A stretch of 64,000 bases of DNA, taken from assembly GCF_024105635.1 (NCBI RefSeq), contig NZ_WYDQ01000001.1:930001-994000 (forward strand), in the 5' to 3' direction. The stretch is from Oceanicola sp. 502str15 (GTDB lineage Bacteria; Pseudomonadota; Alphaproteobacteria; Rhodobacterales; Rhodobacteraceae). The notes beneath the pieces are model-generated. The model had not been told where the DNA came from. It made no database searches and saw nothing but the letters and a program-made list of their open reading frames with translations. Positions 28,457 through 36,699 of the stretch are shown here, one piece after another. Both the position numbers and the translations under genes were made by a program. Numbering within the stretch: the stretch's first letter is position 1; every line of letters begins with the position of its first letter.

Positions 28457-28513
28457 CGTAGGGTGGGTGAAACCCACCACCCGACCAAGCGCGTAGGGTG
28501 GGTGAAACCCACC
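28457..28513. repeat. Two tandem copies of a GGGTGGGT-GAA-ACCCACC hairpin element
   Basis: Copies at 28457-28478 and 28492-28513 are identical over 22 nt and each is a hairpin (7-bp stem, GAA loop). A third identical copy in opposite orientation is at 59498-59519. They sit between the DUF4440-like gene and the CNNM gene, where they may act as a convergent terminator. Confidence 0.85.
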
Positions 28514-28529
28514 CCCCGACACACCCCGC

Positions 28530-29834
28530 CTATTCCGCCAGCATCGCCAGCGGACGCATCTTCAACCGGGTCAGCCGGTTGTCCTTACGCGCCACCACCT
28601 CGAAGCGGAACCCGTGGAACGAAAACACCTGCCCCACGGTCGGGATCGCCTGCGCCTCGTGAATGACCAGCCCGGCCACCGTGTTGGCCTCCTCGTCGGG
28701 CAGGTTCCAGTCGTTGGCGCGGTTCAGGTCGCGAATGGTCATCGAGCCGTCCACGATCCAGTCGCCCATGTCGGTGCGCCGCAGCGGGTGGTCCTCGTCG
28801 AGATCGAACTCGTCGGTGATCTCGCCCACGATCTCCTCGAGAATGTCCTCCAGCGTGATCAGCCCCTGCAAGGTGCCGTATTCGTCCACCACCAGCGCAA
28901 AATGCGTGTTGCGCCGCAGGAACTGGCGCATCTGGTCGTCCAGCGTGGTGGTCTCGGGCACGAAGTAGGGCTCCATCGCCACCTGCATCACGTCGATCAC
29001 CGAAAGCGCCTCGGGCGCGCCGCCGCTGGCCAGCGCGGCGCGGTGGATGGCGCGCAGCAGGTCCTTGGCGTGGATCACGCCAACGATGTTCTCCTTGTCG
29101 TCCTTGAACAGCGGCAGGCGGGTGTGGCGGCTTTCGAGTGCCTGCGCCAGCACCTCGTCGGGGCTGGCATCCACGTCGATCATCTCGATCTGCGAGCGGT
29201 GCAGCATGATCTCCTCCACCGTCCGCTCCGCGAGGTCGAGCGCGCCCATCAGCCGGTCGCGGTCTTCCTTGTGCACCACGCCTTCCGAATGCCCAAGCGC
29301 CAGCGCCCCGGCAATTTCCTCATGCACCGAAAACATCTGCCCGTCCGGGTCGGTCTGCACCCCGAAGAGCCGCAGCAGCAGGCGCACCAGCGCCCGGATC
29401 GCCCCGACGATGGGCGCCAGCACCCGCACCAGCAGCCGGATCGGCTGGGCCACGCGGGCGGCGGCGGTCTCGGCATTGGTGATCGCATAGGTCTTGGGCA
29501 GCACCTCGGCAAAGATCAGCACCAGCAGCGTCATCACCAGCGTCGCCAGCGCCACCCCGCCATCGCCGAACACTCGGGTGAACAGGGCGGTCGCCAGCGA
29601 GGCCGCGAGGATGTTCACGAGGTTGTTGCCCAGAAGCACGGCGCCAATGAGCTTTTCATTGTCCTCCGTCACCTCCAGCGCCACCTCGGCGCCGCGCTCG
29701 CCCCGGTCGGCCTTCGAGCGGAGCTTGCCGCGCGAGGCGGCGGTCAGGGCGGTTTCGGAGCCGGAAAAGAAGGCGGAGCAGACCAGCAGCAGCAAAATGC
29801 CGCCGGAGGTCAGCCAGAATGCGGTGTCTAGCAC
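28530..29834 (-). CDS. CNNM/CorC family transporter (DUF21, tandem CBS, CorC_HlyC)
   Basis: 434 residues with a GTG start at 29834 (no better ATG nearby). Three to four membrane helices make the DUF21 domain (residues 5-170: FFSGSETALTAASRGKLR, LLGNNLVNILAASLATALF, AEVLPKTYA). Two CBS motifs follow (VMQVAMEPYFVPETTTLDDQMRQF and VVDEYGTLQGLITLEDILEEIVGEI), then the CorC_HlyC domain with FSFHGFRFEVVARKDNRLTRLKMR. Such proteins export divalent cations, probably Mg2+, and are often misnamed haemolysins. No operon partner is seen. Confidence 0.9.
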   Translation of the reverse strand: MLDTAFWLTSGGILLLLVCSAFFSGSETALTAASRGKLRSKADRGERGAEVALEVTEDNEKLIGAVLLGNNLVNILAASLATALFTRVFGDGGVALATLVMTLLVLIFAEVLPKTYAITNAETAAARVAQPIRLLVRVLAPIVGAIRALVRLLLRLFGVQTDPDGQMFSVHEEIAGALALGHSEGVVHKEDRDRLMGALDLAERTVEEIMLHRSQIEMIDVDASPDEVLAQALESRHTRLPLFKDDKENIVGVIHAKDLLRAIHRAALASGGAPEALSVIDVMQVAMEPYFVPETTTLDDQMRQFLRRNTHFALVVDEYGTLQGLITLEDILEEIVGEITDEFDLDEDHPLRRTDMGDWIVDGSMTIRDLNRANDWNLPDEEANTVAGLVIHEAQAIPTVGQVFSFHGFRFEVVARKDNRLTRLKMRPLAMLAE

Positions 29835-29907
29835 TGAGGAGGCCGGGGTTGGGTCATGGTTGCACTGTTATGGGGCCGGGCGGGGGCAGCTTCAAGCGGC
29901 GCCAAAG

Positions 29908-29934
29908 AAAAACGGCGACCCCGAAGGGCCGCCG
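29908..29934 (-). terminator. Rho-independent terminator of the polyamine-type binding protein gene
   Basis: On the minus strand CGGCGGCCC, loop TTCG, GGGTCGCCG forms a 9-bp stem with one G-T wobble and is followed by TTTTTC. It begins 27 nt after the stop at 29961. Confidence 0.8.
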
Positions 29935-29960
29935 CCATGTCGTTGTCGAGGCGCTGGGGC

Positions 29961-31007
29961 TCAGAACCCGGCCTTGATCTTCTCGAACTCGGCAATCATC
30001 TGCTCGCGCAGCTTGTTGTCCATCGGCAGCTGGGCCAGCAGCGGGGTGCTGACCTCGCCAAGGCCCACTTCGTCGAGGGTCTCGCTCGGGATCTTGGCCA
30101 TCTCCTCGGTGTTGGAGTTGCCGTAGCCCCATTCTTCCACGATGTATTCCACCGAGGAGGGCGAGAGCCAGGAGTTGATGAAGTCATGCGCCTTGTCTTC
30201 CGAGCCGGGGCCGTCGACCAGGTTCACGTAGCCGCAGAACCAGACCGAAGAGCCCTCTTCCGCCTCGCGCTGGAAGCCGATGTTGTAGCCATCGCCGCGC
30301 ATCGAAGCCGGGGTCTCGCTCCAGGCCCAGGAAAACAGCACTTCGCCGGTGCTCATCAGCTGCGCCAGCTCGGCGCCGTCGGCCCAGTAGGCGCGCACGT
30401 TCGGATGCACCTCGCGCAGCCATGCGCTGGCGGCCTCGAAGTCTTCTTGCGTCGCCTTGGTCCAGTCGCTCACGCCGGTCGCCAGATAGGCCAGCGCATA
30501 GATGTCATCCACGTTGTCGGGCAGCGAGATGCGCCCCGCATACTGCGGGTCCTTGAACACCTGAAGCGTGGTGAGCTGATCGGCGCTCATCTCGTCGGCA
30601 TTGTAGGCAATCGCGGTCGAGCCGTTGTCGGCGGGGATGAAATAGACCTGATCGCCATCGGTGAAGATCGGGTCGTTCTTGTACTGCTCGGCCACGGTCG
30701 CATAGCGCGGGATCTTGGAAATGTCCCAGGGCTCGATCAGCCCGGCCTGCCGCCACTTGTCCACCGACTGCGAGCAGGGGTGCGCCATGTCGGCCTTGAA
30801 GCCCGAGCGCAGCTTCTGGAAGGCCTCTTCCTCCTCACCGAAGAAGGTGAAGCTCGGGTTGTCGCCGTATTTCTCGATGTACTCGCCAAAGAAGCCCGGG
30901 TCCTCGAACCCCGACCAGTCGAAGATCAGCAGCTCGGAATCCGCTGCGCTGGCGGCCAGCGAAGTGGAAAGAAGAAACGCTGCAGCAGCAGAAAGATGTC
31001 GCGCCAT
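29961..31007 (-). CDS. Extracellular solute-binding protein, polyamine (PotD/PotF)-type
   Basis: 348 residues with a cleavable signal peptide (SAAAAFLLSTSLAASAAD). The mature N-terminus LLIFDWSGFEDPGFFGEYIEKYG and the DLAH/DMAHPCSQSVDKW segments are typical of the spermidine/putrescine periplasmic binding group, which delivers substrate to a PotBCA permease. The gene stands alone between the CNNM gene and DinB with its own terminator. A permease-permease-ATPase operon without binding protein lies at 47-49.8 kb, so they could be partners. The ligand is not proven; other amino compounds are possible. Confidence 0.82.
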   Translation of the reverse strand: MARHLSAAAAFLLSTSLAASAADSELLIFDWSGFEDPGFFGEYIEKYGDNPSFTFFGEEEEAFQKLRSGFKADMAHPCSQSVDKWRQAGLIEPWDISKIPRYATVAEQYKNDPIFTDGDQVYFIPADNGSTAIAYNADEMSADQLTTLQVFKDPQYAGRISLPDNVDDIYALAYLATGVSDWTKATQEDFEAASAWLREVHPNVRAYWADGAELAQLMSTGEVLFSWAWSETPASMRGDGYNIGFQREAEEGSSVWFCGYVNLVDGPGSEDKAHDFINSWLSPSSVEYIVEEWGYGNSNTEEMAKIPSETLDEVGLGEVSTPLLAQLPMDNKLREQMIAEFEKIKAGF

Positions 31008-31185
31008 GATGTGGTGGTCCTTTGGTTGGCGGTGTGATCACGGTTTGAAACGCTAGCCGCGCCGGGCCTTGCCTACAAGGGAAAATCTGACGAGGGGCCG
31101 CAGCAGGGCAGGGGGCGGCGGCGCGCTGATTGACAGAAGCGCAAGCCCCGGCAAAACTTGCACAAAATTGAGGAGACCTCGCAAC

Positions 31186-31689
31186 ATGATCGGTGTCGAA
31201 TGGGTGCGGATGATGGCCCGCTACAATGCCTGGCAGAACGAGCAGATCATGGTCGCCGTCCGCCGCCTCCCGGCCCCCGAGATGACAGCCGACCGCGGCG
31301 CCTTCTTCGGGTCGATCCTCGGCACCCTCAATCACATCGTCTGGGGCGACATGCGCTGGATCTCGCGCTTCGACGGCGGCCCCGAGCCGCAGACCACCCT
31401 GAAGGAGAGCGCCAGCTACTTTCCCACCGCCGGGGCATGGGAGGCAGGGCGTTTCCAGCTCGACGGGCGCATCCGGGTCTGGGCCGCCGGCCTGCGCGAG
31501 ATCGACCTCGTGGGCGACCTCAAATGGTACTCCAGCGATAATGACGCCGAGTACCGCAAGCCCGTCGGCGTCTGCGTCACCCAGATGTTCAATCACCAGA
31601 CCCACCACCGCGGGCAGGTCCACGCCATGCTCACCTCCATCGGCGTCGATCCCGGCATCACAGACCTGCCGTTCCTGCCCGGAAGCTGA
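31186..31689 (+). CDS. DinB family protein
   Basis: 167 residues from the ATG at 31186 with SD GAGGAG. The four-helix DinB fold carries its metal-ligand histidines in NHIVWGDMRW (about residue 45) and NHQTHHRGQVHAML (about residues 130-140), the standard triad. The fold is shared with damage-inducible DinB of Bacillus and with mycothiol-dependent transferases; in proteobacteria the function is generally unknown. It is monocistronic, divergent from the binding protein. Confidence 0.88.
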   Translation: MIGVEWVRMMARYNAWQNEQIMVAVRRLPAPEMTADRGAFFGSILGTLNHIVWGDMRWISRFDGGPEPQTTLKESASYFPTAGAWEAGRFQLDGRIRVWAAGLREIDLVGDLKWYSSDNDAEYRKPVGVCVTQMFNHQTHHRGQVHAMLTSIGVDPGITDLPFLPGS

Positions 31690-31974
31690 GCGATCCTGTT
31701 ACCCCGTCACGCCTTCAATAGAGCGATGACCAACACGCCGCATGTCGTGATGAAATAGCCCGTGAGCTTACGCCACGGAATATGGAACCCTCTGAAATCG
31801 CTGGATAAATAACTCGGCACCTCTCCGCCGATGTGGTGCTGTTGCAACGCAACCCTCGAGCACGTTTTCGTGTCCCCATCGTGTGCTTATCCCCGGCCCG
31901 AACCCGCTTATCTCTCCCTCCATACCGCAGCCCCCCGGGTCGCGGACAAACCCTCTGAGAAGGATATGGAGACA

Positions 31975-32808
31975 ATGAAAACACCCACCACATTTGCCGC
32001 CATCGCGCTCGGCACCATCGCGAGCTTTTCCGCAGGTGCGGCGCTGGCCCAAACCACCACCTTCGACAACCGCGGCGCGGCCGAAGACCGTCTGGAAGAC
32101 CTGAACGAAGACATCACCGACGATTACGACCGTGACGTCGACGCCTTCGGCAACACCGGCCGCAAGCTCGGCTTCGACGGCTCCGTCGCCCTGCGCTCCA
32201 CCGCCCAGTCGGGCAACACCGACAGCTTCGACGTCGGCCTCGGCGCCAACCTCGGCTGGTACGACGGTGTGAACGGCTTCGACTTCAACGTGGTCTACGA
32301 CTACGGCGAGAGCAACGAGGTGAAGGACAAGGAGAGCCTGCTCTACGGCCTCGAGTACACCCGTGACTTCGGCGACAAGTGGTACGCCTACGCCCAGGTT
32401 CAGGGCAGCCAGGACGACTTCGCCTCCTACACGCGGGACACCTTCGCGGGCTTCGGCGTCGGCTACAAGGTCGTCGAAACGCCGACCACCGCCTGGTATG
32501 TGTCCGCAGGCCCCGGCTACCGCTGGGCCGAGCTGTCTGACGGCACCGAGATCGAAGAAGAAGCCGCCTCGATCGGCTCCAACTTCCAGACCAAGATCAC
32601 CGAGACCGTTTTTCTCACCAACGACACCGATTTCATCTTTTCGGAGTCCGACAACGTGATCTACAACGACCTCGGCGTGAACGTGGCCATGAGCAACGCC
32701 CTGGCGCTGCGCACCTCGATCACGACCGAATACCACACCGATCCGCTGCCCGGTGACAAGAACACCGACAACACTTTCGGCGTGTCGCTGGTCTACAGCT
32801 TCAACTGA
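31975..32808 (+). CDS. DUF481 outer-membrane beta-barrel protein (YdiY-like)
   Basis: 277 residues from the ATG at 31975 (SD GAGAAGGA; another ATG at 31966 is too close to it). A signal peptide (FAAIALGTIASFSAGAALAQ) is followed by alternating strands with aromatic girdles (GFDGSVALRSTAQSGNTD, FDFNVVYDYGE, YGLEYTRDFGDKWYAYAQVQ) and a C-terminal strand ending in FGVSLVYSFN, with terminal-type aromatic residue signal for BAM. DUF481 members are outer-membrane proteins of unknown role, often salt-induced. A strong terminator follows. Confidence 0.88.
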   Translation: MKTPTTFAAIALGTIASFSAGAALAQTTTFDNRGAAEDRLEDLNEDITDDYDRDVDAFGNTGRKLGFDGSVALRSTAQSGNTDSFDVGLGANLGWYDGVNGFDFNVVYDYGESNEVKDKESLLYGLEYTRDFGDKWYAYAQVQGSQDDFASYTRDTFAGFGVGYKVVETPTTAWYVSAGPGYRWAELSDGTEIEEEAASIGSNFQTKITETVFLTNDTDFIFSESDNVIYNDLGVNVAMSNALALRTSITTEYHTDPLPGDKNTDNTFGVSLVYSFN

Positions 32809-32835
32809 TACGATTTCCCTCGTGATCAGAAGAAG

Positions 32836-32866
32836 AAGGCCCGTCCAGAAATGGGCGGGCCTTTTT
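32836..32866 (+). terminator. Rho-independent terminator of the DUF481 gene
   Basis: A 12-bp stem (AAGGCCCGTCCA paired with TGGGCGGGCCTT, one T-G wobble) with a GAAA tetraloop is followed by TTTTTC. It starts 28 nt after the stop. Confidence 0.9.
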
Positions 32867-32945
32867 CGTTGCGCCCCTGCGGCCCGCAATGCTCTGGTTC
32901 CCGTCCACAGGCATCCCGATTCCCGCCGCAGGTCCGAGGCTCCAG

Positions 32946-33155
32946 ATGAACCGGAAAAACCCACCCGACCGCCCCGCCGAGACGGGAATCACCGCCGCCA
33001 ATCCTCCTGTCTCGCAACAGACCATCGCACAGGTGCTCGAGTGCTATGCGCGGGGCTATTCCAGCCAGCAGGCCGCCGACAGCGCCGGTGTCGACCTCGC
33101 CACCGTCAACCGGATCCTCGGCGATGCCATCGACGCGCAGGACAGCTCGGACTGA
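32946..33155 (+). CDS. Small helix-turn-helix-like protein
   Basis: 69 residues. After a Pro-rich N-terminus, the stretch QQTIAQVLECYARGYSSQQAADSAGVDLATVNRILGDAID has the spacing of a helix-turn-helix (recognition helix LATVNRILGDA). It could be a small DNA-binding protein or a remnant of a larger regulator. It lies after the DUF481 terminator and is convergent with the Gfo/Idh/MocA gene. There is no strong SD; codon use matches the genome. Existence as a real gene is likely but not certain. Confidence 0.5.
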   Translation: MNRKNPPDRPAETGITAANPPVSQQTIAQVLECYARGYSSQQAADSAGVDLATVNRILGDAIDAQDSSD

Positions 33156-33179
33156 GCCCCACCGGCACCCGCAAGCAGG

Positions 33180-34190
33180 TCACCCCGCCAGTTCGACCGC
33201 CCGACCATCGCGTGACGAGGTCTCGATGGCCTCGATCAACCGATGCGAAGCCAGCGCCTCCCGCCCCGTCACCAGCGGCGCGCGCCCCTCGCGGATCGCC
33301 GTGGAAAAATCCTCGATCACCCTCTGATGCCAATCGTGCTTGGCCACCTCTTCGGCGCCCAGCACCTCCTCGCGCCCGTCGCGCCAGCTCACCACCACCC
33401 CGTCGCGGCCAATCCGCAGCGAGCCCTGCTCGAAATGCAGCGAGATCGTCTCGCCGCGATTTGGGAACATCGCCGTGCTCGCCACGAAGGAGCCCACCGC
33501 GCCATTGGCAAAGCTCAGCCCGGCCACGGCCATATCCTCCGCCTCCATCCGGTGCAGCTTCGATGTGGCCGTCATGCCCTGAACGCGGACAACCGGGCCG
33601 GTCAGGCTCAGCGCCAGGTCGATGGAATGGATCACGTTGGTGATCATCACCCCGCCGCCGTCGCGGGCATAGGTGCCGCGCCCCAGCTCGTCGTAATAGC
33701 TCTGCGCGCGCCAGATCGGCACCGCAATCTCCACCACGCCCAGCGCGCCAAGGGCACCCCCAGCCACCAGCGCCGCCGCCGCCCGCGACGCGGCCCGCAC
33801 CCGGTGCTGAAACACCACTCCCAGCGCCACCCCGGCCCCTTCGCAGATCTCCACCACCGCCTCGGCCTCGGCCAGCGTCCGCCCCAGCGGCTTCTCCAGC
33901 AGAATATGCTTGCCCGCCGCCGCCAGCGGCCCGATCAGCTCGGCCCTTACACTCGGCGGCGTGGCAATGATCACCATCCCGATCCCCGGGTCCGCGATCA
34001 CCTCGCCGATGTCCGAGATGAACCGGGGCGCGTCGCCCTCGCAAAGCTCCGCGAGGTATCCCGCCCGCTCCGGATGGCGCGAGACCACCGCCTTCAGCGC
34101 CAGCCCCTCCGCCGCCGCCAGCGCCGCCACATGGGTCTTCGCGATCATCCCCGCGCCCACCAGCGCCACGCCCACTCCGTCTCCGGTCAT
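33180..34190 (-). CDS. Gfo/Idh/MocA family NAD(P)-dependent oxidoreductase
   Basis: 336 residues. The Rossmann motif is VALVGAGMIAKTHV at the N-terminus, the catalytic Lys sits in LLEKPLGRTLAEA (about residue 95), and the C-terminal beta-sheet domain shows RDGGGVMITNVIHSIDLALSLTG. These enzymes oxidise or reduce sugars, inositol or related cyclic substrates. No sugar-utilisation genes are adjacent, so the substrate cannot be inferred. The gene is divergent from proA. Confidence 0.88.
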   Translation of the reverse strand: MTGDGVGVALVGAGMIAKTHVAALAAAEGLALKAVVSRHPERAGYLAELCEGDAPRFISDIGEVIADPGIGMVIIATPPSVRAELIGPLAAAGKHILLEKPLGRTLAEAEAVVEICEGAGVALGVVFQHRVRAASRAAAALVAGGALGALGVVEIAVPIWRAQSYYDELGRGTYARDGGGVMITNVIHSIDLALSLTGPVVRVQGMTATSKLHRMEAEDMAVAGLSFANGAVGSFVASTAMFPNRGETISLHFEQGSLRIGRDGVVVSWRDGREEVLGAEEVAKHDWHQRVIEDFSTAIREGRAPLVTGREALASHRLIEAIETSSRDGRAVELAG

Positions 34191-34314
34191 CTCCGCCCTC
34201 CCGTCGTCTCCCGCGCCACCCTAGCCGCGCCTCCCATGCGAGGCCATATCGCGCTTGCCCATTGAGCCGCGCCTCCCATCGCGCTACATCCCCTCCACCA
34301 AGGGAGCCAAAGCG

Positions 34315-35568
34315 ATGAAAGACCTCGACCAGACCATCCCCGCCCTCGTCACCGAGATGGGTGAGCGCGCCCGCGCCGCTGCTGCCGAACTGTCTTTCTC
34401 CCCGCCAGAAGCGCGCAACGCCGCCCTCAAGGCCGCCGGCGCGGCGCTTCTCGCCTCGCGCGCCGAGATCCTCGACGCCAATGCGCGTGACATGGACTAC
34501 GGCCGCGAGAAGGGCCTGACCGATGCCATGATGGACCGCCTCATGCTCGACGAGGCCCGCATCCAGGGCATGGTCGATGGCCTCGCGGCCATCGCCGCCC
34601 AGCCCGACCCCCTCGGCGAGGTGATCGAAGAGTGGGACCGTCCCACCGGCCTGCACATCCGCAAGGTCCGCACCCCCCTCGGCGTCATCGGCGTGATCTA
34701 CGAAAGCCGCCCCAACGTCACGGCGGATGCCGGCGCCCTCTGCCTCAAGTCCGGCAATGCGGTGATCCTGCGCGGCGGCTCCGAGAGCCACCACAGCGCC
34801 CGCGCCATCCACGCCGCCCTCCAAGCTGGGCTGCGCGAGGCCGGGCTGCCCGAGGATGCCATCCAGCTCATGCCCACCCGCGACCGCGAGGCCGTGGCCG
34901 AGATGCTGCGCGCCACCGCCTATATCGACGTGATCGTCCCCCGGGGCGGCAAGGGACTCGTCGGCCTCGTCCAGCGCGAAGCCCGCGTGCCGGTCTTTGC
35001 CCACCTCGAAGGCATCTGCCACGTCTACATCGACGCCGCCGCCGACGCCGAGAAGGCCATGAAGGTGGTGCTCAACGCCAAGACCCGCCGCACCGGCATC
35101 TGCGGCTCCGCCGAATGCCTGCTGGTGCACGCCAGCCAAACTGACCTCGGTCAGAAAATCGTCGACGCGCTGATGGAAGCGGGCGTGGAGGTCTACGCCC
35201 AAGGCCTCACCGGCACCCGCCCCGCCACCGAGGAGGACTTCGGCAAGGAGTTCCTCGACATGAAGATCGCAGCGAAAGTGGTGGACGACATCGACGCGGC
35301 CATCGCCCACATCCGCACCTACGGCTCGCAGCACACCGAGGCGATCCTCACCGAAGACCAAGCCGCCGCCGACCGCTTCTTCCAGCGCCTCGACAGCGCC
35401 ATCCTGATGCACAACGCCTCCACGCAATTCGCCGACGGCGGCGAATTCGGCATGGGCGCCGAGATCGGCATCGCCACCGGCAAGATGCACGCCCGCGGCC
35501 CGGTCGGCGCGCGCGAGCTGACCAGCTTCAAGTATCTGGTGAAGGGCGACGGCACCACGCGCGCCTGA
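34315..35568 (+). CDS. proA: Gamma-glutamyl phosphate reductase
   Basis: 417 residues, the usual length. The aldehyde-dehydrogenase fold has [26 protein letters not shown] and [11 protein letters not shown], and the catalytic Cys263 in [12 protein letters not shown]. It makes glutamate-5-semialdehyde in proline synthesis. The ATG at 34315 has AAGGGAGCC upstream. In many relatives proB lies directly upstream; here the upstream neighbour is the divergent Gfo/Idh gene, so proB is either elsewhere or separated. The stop is followed at once by the tandem hairpin repeat. Confidence 0.95.
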   Translation: MKDLDQTIPALVTEMGERARAAAAELSFSPPEARNAALKAAGAALLASRAEILDANARDMDYGREKGLTDAMMDRLMLDEARIQGMVDGLAAIAAQPDPLGEVIEEWDRPTGLHIRKVRTPLGVIGVIYESRPNVTADAGALCLKSGNAVILRGGSESHHSARAIHAALQAGLREAGLPEDAIQLMPTRDREAVAEMLRATAYIDVIVPRGGKGLVGLVQREARVPVFAHLEGICHVYIDAAADAEKAMKVVLNAKTRRTGICGSAECLLVHASQTDLGQKIVDALMEAGVEVYAQGLTGTRPATEEDFGKEFLDMKIAAKVVDDIDAAIAHIRTYGSQHTEAILTEDQAAADRFFQRLDSAILMHNASTQFADGGEFGMGAEIGIATGKMHARGPVGARELTSFKYLVKGDGTTRA

Positions 35569-35574
35569 CCCGTT

Positions 35575-35692
35575 CATTTTCTTGCTGCAAATATCTCCGG
35601 GGGGTGTGGGGGGCTGGCCCCCCACTTGAAGCCGCGGTGTGGGGGGCTGGCCCCCCACTTAAAGCCGTGGCGTGGGGGGCTGGCCCCCCACT
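35575..35692 (+). repeat. Dispersed element copy 2 with three 33-bp tandem hairpin units
   Basis: The head at 35575 matches copy 1 (23324). It is followed by three units at 35606, 35639 and 35672 with an exact 33-nt period; each starts with GTGGGGGG, loop CTGG, CCCCCCAC and has a 12-nt linker. Located between proA and chpT in the convergent gap, so it may also act in transcription termination. Confidence 0.9.
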
Positions 35693-35746
35693 GAACGGCG
35701 CAATCAAAACGCCGCCCTATCGGTCAAATCGCAACCACACCCCGCC

Positions 35747-36349
35747 TCAAAACCGCACCACCATCTCCCCCTCGCGCCGCTCGATCGCAATCTCCCGGCC
35801 CAGCACGCCAACCGCCATCGGCAACAGCAGAAACTGCACCATCGCCGGGTTCAGCCCCTCGGCCTCGCCACCCAGCGCCGCCCAGGCGCTCTCTTCGCCG
35901 CGCATCCGGGGCGCCAGCGCCGCCACCTCCCAGCCGCCCTCCAGCGGCTGCACCGTGATCATCCCGCCATAGGCCAGCTCGACCTCCAGACAGTTGATCG
36001 CCAGAAACACCGCACGCAGCTCCGCCCGCGCCACCGGCCCGGGCTCGGGCCAGTCCACCTGCACCCGCCCGCCGCCGAAATACTCCTTCAGCGTTCCGCC
36101 GATCTCCGCCGCGCTCACCCCCTGGCCGGCATCCGCCCGGCCAAAGGCAATGCGGAAGAACTTGATCCGCCCCTGCGCGTTGCGCACGCTCTCTTCCACC
36201 AGCCCCAGCTCCGGGCTGCCCTTCAGCCCCGACATCGCCAGCAGCTCCACCCCATTGCCGATTGCCCCCACCGGGCTTATCAGGTCATGGCAGATCCGCG
36301 ACGCCACCCGCACCGCCAAGTCAAATCCATCCATCGTCGCATCCCCCAT
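35747..36349 (-). CDS. chpT: Histidine phosphotransferase of the CtrA pathway
   Basis: 200 residues from the ATG at 36349, which has GGGAGGTG five bases upstream. The N-terminal helical hairpin contains the phosphorylated His in SRICHDLISPVGAIGNGVELL (His21), followed by a degenerate HATPase-like C-terminal domain with no ATP-binding motifs, as in ChpT. In Caulobacter and in Rhodobacterales it passes phosphate from CckA to CtrA. It starts 21 bp from the divergent DUF3553 gene. Two CtrA-type boxes occur elsewhere in this window. Confidence 0.88.
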   Translation of the reverse strand: MGDATMDGFDLAVRVASRICHDLISPVGAIGNGVELLAMSGLKGSPELGLVEESVRNAQGRIKFFRIAFGRADAGQGVSAAEIGGTLKEYFGGGRVQVDWPEPGPVARAELRAVFLAINCLEVELAYGGMITVQPLEGGWEVAALAPRMRGEESAWAALGGEAEGLNPAMVQFLLLPMAVGVLGREIAIERREGEMVVRF

Positions 36350-36370
36350 CTTCACCTCCCGGAGCACCCC

Positions 36371-36556
36371 ATGCCCGCCGACCTCAATGCCATTCTCGAA
36401 CCCGGAATGCTCGTCCGCCACCCCGGACAGCCCGATTGGGGGCTGGGGCAGGTGCAATCCAACATTGGCGGCCGGATCACCGTGAACTTCGAGCATGCGG
36501 GCAAGGTCACCATCGACGGCAAGAACGTTCTCCTCGAAATCATCTTCGATCCCTGA
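36371..36556 (+). CDS. DUF3553 protein
   Basis: 61 residues (MPADLNAILEPGMLVRHPGQPDWGLGQVQSNIGGRITVNFEHAGK in outline), a small beta-barrel-like domain that I recognise as DUF3553; members are found next to chpT or as part of UvrD-type helicases. The ATG lies 21 nt from the divergent chpT start, so both share a minimal promoter region with the palindromic CTCCCGGAG. Function is unknown. Confidence 0.8.
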   Translation: MPADLNAILEPGMLVRHPGQPDWGLGQVQSNIGGRITVNFEHAGKVTIDGKNVLLEIIFDP

Positions 36557-36572
36557 CCTTCGCGGGTCATGG

Positions 36573-36588
36573 TTAACATGCCATTAAT
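36573..36588 (-). promoter_or_regulatory. CtrA-type binding site upstream of olsB
   Basis: On the minus strand TTAA, seven bases, TTAAC gives the full consensus; read on the plus strand it is TTAA-N7-TTAAT, and it also contains TTAACCAT. It lies between the DUF3553 gene and olsB, 112 nt before the olsB start. Inference from consensus only. Confidence 0.5.
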
Positions 36589-36699
36589 GCGCCGGCCGCG
36601 TCACTCACGCCCGGCGGGCGGCACGCCCGGGTTGCATGGGGCCTGCCTCCTGCCTAAAACCCATCCAACAGGGCGCAGGGCAGGGGTGAGACTGGCATA

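Noticed and set aside
33106..35658. 850-codon minus-strand frame covering proA and part of the oxidoreductase
   Set aside because: Its sequence is Gly/Val/Asp-rich without motifs, and it starts in the repeat array; proA is unambiguous on the other strand.
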